Below the pieces are notes generated by a model, which saw nothing but the letters and a program-made list of their open reading frames with translations, ran no database searches and was not told the DNA's origin. Both the position numbers and the translations under genes were made by a program. Source: Richelia sp. UBA3308 (GTDB taxonomy: Bacteria > Cyanobacteriota > Cyanobacteriia > Cyanobacteriales > Nostocaceae). Taken from it: a DNA stretch of 8,661 nt. The stretch covers positions 10,877-19,537 of the forward strand of contig DESS01000040.1 in assembly GCA_002361335.1 (NCBI GenBank). Reading direction: 5' to 3'. Shown in pieces: positions 6,576 through 8,661 of the stretch. Position 1 is the stretch's first letter. Every line of letters begins with the position of its first letter.

Positions 6576-6719
6576 GGGAGCATCCCAATTTTGAATAAAT
6601 ATTTGATCCGACACCCGCTTAAGGGTGCGGCTACACAAACAAAACCCACCATTAGGTGGGCTTAGTAATACTAGCCCCAGGCTTCTAGCCTGTGGGCTTT
6701 TTCTGAAAAGGATGCTCCC
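6576..6719. mobile_element. 144-base MITE with 10-bp TIRs and 8-bp target duplication
   Basis: Perfect terminal inverted repeats GGGAGCATCC (6576-6585) and GGATGCTCCC (6710-6719) are flanked by the direct repeat ACCTAATT (6568-6575 and 6720-6727). The element has no coding capacity. Inside are CACCC/GGGTG (6612-6627), CCCACC-atta-GGTGGG (6645-6660) and the composite hairpin AGCCC-c-AGGCT-tct-AGCCT-gt-GGGCT (6673-6698). It lies between the YqaE-type gene and the TPR-WD40 gene, about 90 bases before the latter's start. TIRs beginning GG with an 8-bp duplication would suit an ISL3- or IS6-type transposase; that link is inference. Confidence 0.85.
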
Positions 6720-6737
6720 ACCTAATTCTCAAATTAT

Positions 6738-6914
6738 TTAATGTGTAAACAGAACCCAAATTCCATGCACAAGTCCTGGAAAATAACCACAAAGAGTCAA
6801 AACTATACTAAGCCAAAAGTGAAAACCTAATCCAACTACTAAAAATACTCCTAGAGGTGGAACAAAAATAGTACAAAGAACTATAGTTAACTCCCAAAGC
6901 ATTTGTATACCCAT
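6738..6914 (-). CDS. YqaE/Pmp3 family (UPF0057) small membrane protein
   Basis: This 58-codon gene is short but clear. The protein has two transmembrane segments, about 9-30 and 34-56. The family core runs through VPPLGVFLVVGLGFHFW (18-34) and continues to LTLCGYFPGLVHGIWVL (39-55), with the proline pair, glycines and GYFPGLVHGIW that define Pmp3/YqaE proteins. Members are bilayer-spanning stress-response proteins in bacteria, yeast and plants; the molecular role is uncertain. The ATG at 6914 has no clear Shine-Dalgarno sequence. A second ATG at 6902 is possible and would give 54 residues, close to the usual 50-60. It lies on the same strand as, and between, aapJ and the TPR-WD40 gene, with an AT-rich spacer upstream that probably holds its own promoter. 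Confidence 0.9.
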   Translation of the reverse strand: MGIQMLWELTIVLCTIFVPPLGVFLVVGLGFHFWLSIVLTLCGYFPGLVHGIWVLFTH

Positions 6915-7124
6915 TAGAACTATATTTTTATAATAATATTTAAACTTGGGATATATCGGTTTTTATAAATACATCTCAACATCAAATATAAAATCAAAAA
7001 ATATATCCTGTATATATACTAATTATTTATAATAACTAATGGGAATTTTAAACTCTAAAAAAATCAAAATATAATTTTTATTGAAAAGTATTTTCTATGA
7101 GGATGTTTATAAAATAATTCTAAA
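6915..7124. other. AT-rich spacer upstream of the YqaE-type gene
   Basis: About 210 very AT-rich bases contain no open frame of interest and no hairpin element. Several TATAAA/TATTAT-like hexamers occur near 6925-6975 on the minus strand. No -35 partner at standard distance stands out, so a promoter for the small membrane protein is likely here but not placed. Confidence 0.5.
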
Positions 7125-7387
7125 GTAGGGTGTGTTATACCATTTTTTTATAAAGATGCGCCCAATTCAGCCCGTGTAGACGGGCTTTGTTTCAATAGCC
7201 CCACTCTTGCAGAGTCAGGGCGATTAAGGGCAACCTCATACAGAATTGGTATTACGGCTTTTTAGGATTGCATGGGAAAAATAACAGCCTGCTTATTTGC
7301 CGTAACGCACCAAGCGTTATTGGTGCGTTAGATGTATTAAGATTATATGTTTTACAGATTGATTGTCGTGCATCTAACACACCCTAC
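7125..7387. repeat. Palindromic repeat with 13-bp TIRs, split by a nested element
   Basis: GTAGGGTGTGTTA (7125-7137) is the exact reverse complement of TAACACACCCTAC (7375-7387). Inside, TAACGCACC (7303-7311) pairs with GGTGCGTTA (7322-7330), and GGTGCGTTAGATG (7322-7334) pairs with CATCTAACACACC (7371-7383) at 12 of 13 positions. Repeats with GGTGCGTTA/TAACGCACC arms are common in cyanobacterial spacers. The element lies directly downstream of aapJ; a 67-codon plus-strand frame across it is a by-product of the repeats. Confidence 0.75.
7138..7251. mobile_element. 114-base MITE-like element (copy B) nested in a hairpin repeat
   Basis: The ends are TACCATTTTTTTAT (7138-7151) and ATACAGAATTGGTA (7238-7251), complementary at 11 of 14 positions. 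TTA flanks both sides (7135-7137 and 7252-7254) as a 3-bp target duplication. It carries the hairpins AGCCCGT-gtag-ACGGGCT (7169-7186) and GCCC-c-ACTCT-tgc-AGAGT-ca-GGGC (7198-7221). Removing it with one TTA rejoins GGTGTGTTACGGC, which pairs with GCCGTAACGCACC (7299-7311) at 12 of 13 positions. A TNA-type 3-bp duplication would suit an IS5-family (IS1031-like) transposase; that is inference. Confidence 0.8.
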
Positions 7388-7422
7388 AATCTATATATAA
7401 TCCCAATGCTAATAAATTTGAT

Positions 7423-8463
7423 TTACCTAAACGGCGGAGAATACATCAAGCCACCTTTTGTCCAAGGTTGATTGCGTTTATCCCGAGGTAAATTAAGTTT
7501 GGTTTTCGATCCAAGATTGCGATCGTAAATTTCGCCGTAGTTACCCACATGTTTAATTACTCTTGCACCGAAGTCTTTTGGTAAACCCATTGCTTCACCT
7601 AAATCTCCTTCTACTCCTAACAAACGCCGAATTTCTGGATCTTTACTACTAGTTTTTAACTCTTCTACATTCTGGGAATTAATACCTAATTCTTCGGCTT
7701 TAATAATTGTATTTACTACCCATTTCACAGTATCTCCCCATTTTGCATCTCCGTCTGCTACTGCTGGTGCTAAAGGCTCTTGTGATAAGGCTTCTTCTAA
7801 AATTATGTGTTCTTGTGGTTTCGGTAAAGTGGTGCGTCGGGAAATTAATTGGGATTTATCAGCTGTCATCGCCTCGCAACGCCCTTGTTGATAGGTGGCG
7901 TATGTTGTGTTAACATCTTCAAAAACTACGGGTTTGTAGTTAATACCCCGTTTTCGCATTTGATCTGCTAAATTCTGTTCGTTGGTGGTGCCGGTTTGGG
8001 TGCAGATTGCTTTGTCTTTGAGGTCTTCTAAGGATTTGATATTACTGTTTTGACGTACCATCATTCCTTGACCATCGTAAAATACCACCGGTGCAAAGTC
8101 CATACCCACGGAAGTATCGCGACTCATTGTGAAAGTTGTGTTGCGGCTGAGTAAGTCAACTTCTCCGGTTTGTACGGCGGTAAATCTTTCCTTGGCGTTG
8201 AGATTACGAAATTCAACTGCATCTGGATTATCAAATAATGCTGCTGCAACAGCACGACAGATATCTACATCAAGCCCGCTATATTTACCATTAGTATCAA
8301 CAAAGCTAAAACCAGGCAATTGTCCACTAACGCCACAAAATATTTGATTGCGGCTTTTGACTGTATTTAAACGGCTGTTATTTTCTGCTGTTGGTTCTGC
8401 AACACAGGATGATATGCTAATTATCAGTGGTAAAGATAAAAGTAAATGTTTGATTTTAGACAT
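7423..8463 (-). CDS. aapJ: Amino-acid ABC transporter substrate-binding lipoprotein, AapJ/NatF type
   Basis: This is the extracytoplasmic binding protein that delivers amino acids to the AapQ/AapM permease pair. It has 346 residues. A lipoprotein signal peptide ends at ISSC with Cys20 as the lipidation site. The family-3 solute-binding domain spans about 38-265, with the signature GLDVDICRAVAAAL at 63-76 and the TQTGTTNEQNL hinge/ligand region at 155-165. The extended C-terminal part, ending WTKGGLMYSPPFR, is diagnostic of AapJ/BztA/NatF proteins rather than of shorter single-substrate binders. Anabaena NatF works with NatG, NatH and BgtA on acidic and neutral polar amino acids. Here aapJ is on the same strand as aapQ and aapM but 5.2 kb upstream. 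The start has no Shine-Dalgarno sequence. The 3' side is followed at once by a hairpin repeat. Confidence 0.94.
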   Translation of the reverse strand: MSKIKHLLLSLPLIISISSCVAEPTAENNSRLNTVKSRNQIFCGVSGQLPGFSFVDTNGKYSGLDVDICRAVAAALFDNPDAVEFRNLNAKERFTAVQTGEVDLLSRNTTFTMSRDTSVGMDFAPVVFYDGQGMMVRQNSNIKSLEDLKDKAICTQTGTTNEQNLADQMRKRGINYKPVVFEDVNTTYATYQQGRCEAMTADKSQLISRRTTLPKPQEHIILEEALSQEPLAPAVADGDAKWGDTVKWVVNTIIKAEELGINSQNVEELKTSSKDPEIRRLLGVEGDLGEAMGLPKDFGARVIKHVGNYGEIYDRNLGSKTKLNLPRDKRNQPWTKGGLMYSPPFR

Positions 8464-8550
8464 AAATATTTACATAAGCTCAGTATTGCTTTGTAAACAA
8501 TATCAGATAGTTTTGAATTCCGTAAATACAAAAGAATAAATATGAAAATT

Positions 8551-8579
8551 AAAAAACCCGGTTTTTTCTAAAAACCAGG
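8551..8579 (-). terminator. Intrinsic terminator of a minus-strand gene beyond the right edge
   Basis: On the minus strand, CCTGGTTTTT (8579-8570) pairs with AAAAACCGGG (8566-8557), with nine pairs and one mismatch around a 3-base loop. Six T residues follow (8556-8551). It lies upstream of aapJ and points the same way, so it ends the preceding off-window gene and separates it from aapJ. The aapJ promoter should therefore lie within 8464-8550. Confidence 0.8.
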
Positions 8580-8642
8580 CTTCTCAATATACGAAATTCT
8601 GACAATTTACAGCATATTTCATGTTTTGATCGGTACATTTGG

Positions 8643-8660
8643 ACGGGCAGGGATGCCCGT
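8643..8660. repeat. Hairpin ACGGGC-agggat-GCCCGT at the right edge
   Basis: A perfect 6-bp stem with a 6-base loop ends one base before the window edge. It resembles the CCCGT/ACGGG hairpins of the other repeats and is probably part of another dispersed element cut by the window boundary. Confidence 0.5.
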
Positions 8661-8661
8661 A

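Noticed and set aside
7125..7387. CRISPR-like array from repeated GGTGYGTTA motifs
   Set aside because: The motif copies alternate in orientation and spacing is irregular, so they are hairpin arms and not direct repeats with spacers.
7268..7471. 67-codon plus-strand open frame downstream of aapJ
   Set aside because: Most of it consists of the palindromic repeat at 7299-7387, and its end overlaps aapJ antisense. No ribosome binding site or known domain.
8483..8496. Possible NtcA site (GTA-N8-TAA) upstream of aapJ
   Set aside because: The consensus is GTA-N8-TAC; the last base differs and no -10 sits at the usual distance. Nitrogen control is plausible for this transporter but not shown.

Overview
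The window looks like chromosomal DNA from a filamentous, probably heterocyst-forming, cyanobacterium (Nostocales). The signs are six HIP1 octamers (GCGATCGC, at 1436, 1557, 2105, 2129, 3955 and 4441), heptanucleotide tandem arrays of the STRR type, many hairpin-rich intergenic repeats, a TPR-WD40 protein, and an amino-acid ABC transporter of the NatFGH/AapJQM type. No species can be named from the sequence alone.

Layout from left to right. aapM/natH (62-1177, minus) and aapQ/natG (1270-2181, minus) encode the two permeases of a general amino-acid ABC importer. Their spacer is almost wholly a 12-unit heptad array. Next is a 433-base spacer with a ~100-base imperfect palindrome just upstream of aapQ and a 136-base inverted-repeat element. 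A cytosolic-type PAPS sulfotransferase follows (2615-3595), the only plus-strand gene. A 354-base spacer holds two repeats. A large exported TPR-WD40 protein follows (minus, stop at 3950), then a 144-base MITE, then a 58-codon YqaE/Pmp3-family membrane protein (6738-6914, minus). A 508-base non-coding stretch holds one MITE-like element nested inside another hairpin repeat. Last is aapJ/natF (7423-8463, minus), the lipoprotein binding component of the same transporter. A terminator at 8551-8579 belongs to a minus-strand gene beyond the right edge.

The binding protein and the two permeases form one importer and normally sit side by side. Here about 5.2 kb separates them, containing a sulfotransferase on the opposite strand, a TPR-WD40 gene, a small membrane protein and at least five repeat elements. 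The simplest reading is that a transporter operon was split and its gap became a landing site for accessory genes and small mobile repeats. The ATPase subunit (aapP/bgtA) is not in the window and may lie left of position 1.

The strongest original signals are in the repeats. Two MITE-like elements have different termini (TIR GGGAGCATCC with an 8-bp target duplication; TIR TACCA with a TTA duplication) but share a two-hairpin core. The stems of that core differ by paired, compensatory changes. One element can be removed on paper and its removal restores a palindrome. A 48-base GC-rich palindromic segment also sits in frame inside one TPR unit of the WD40 protein. I saw no CRISPR array, tRNA, rRNA, complete insertion sequence or recognisable defence system.
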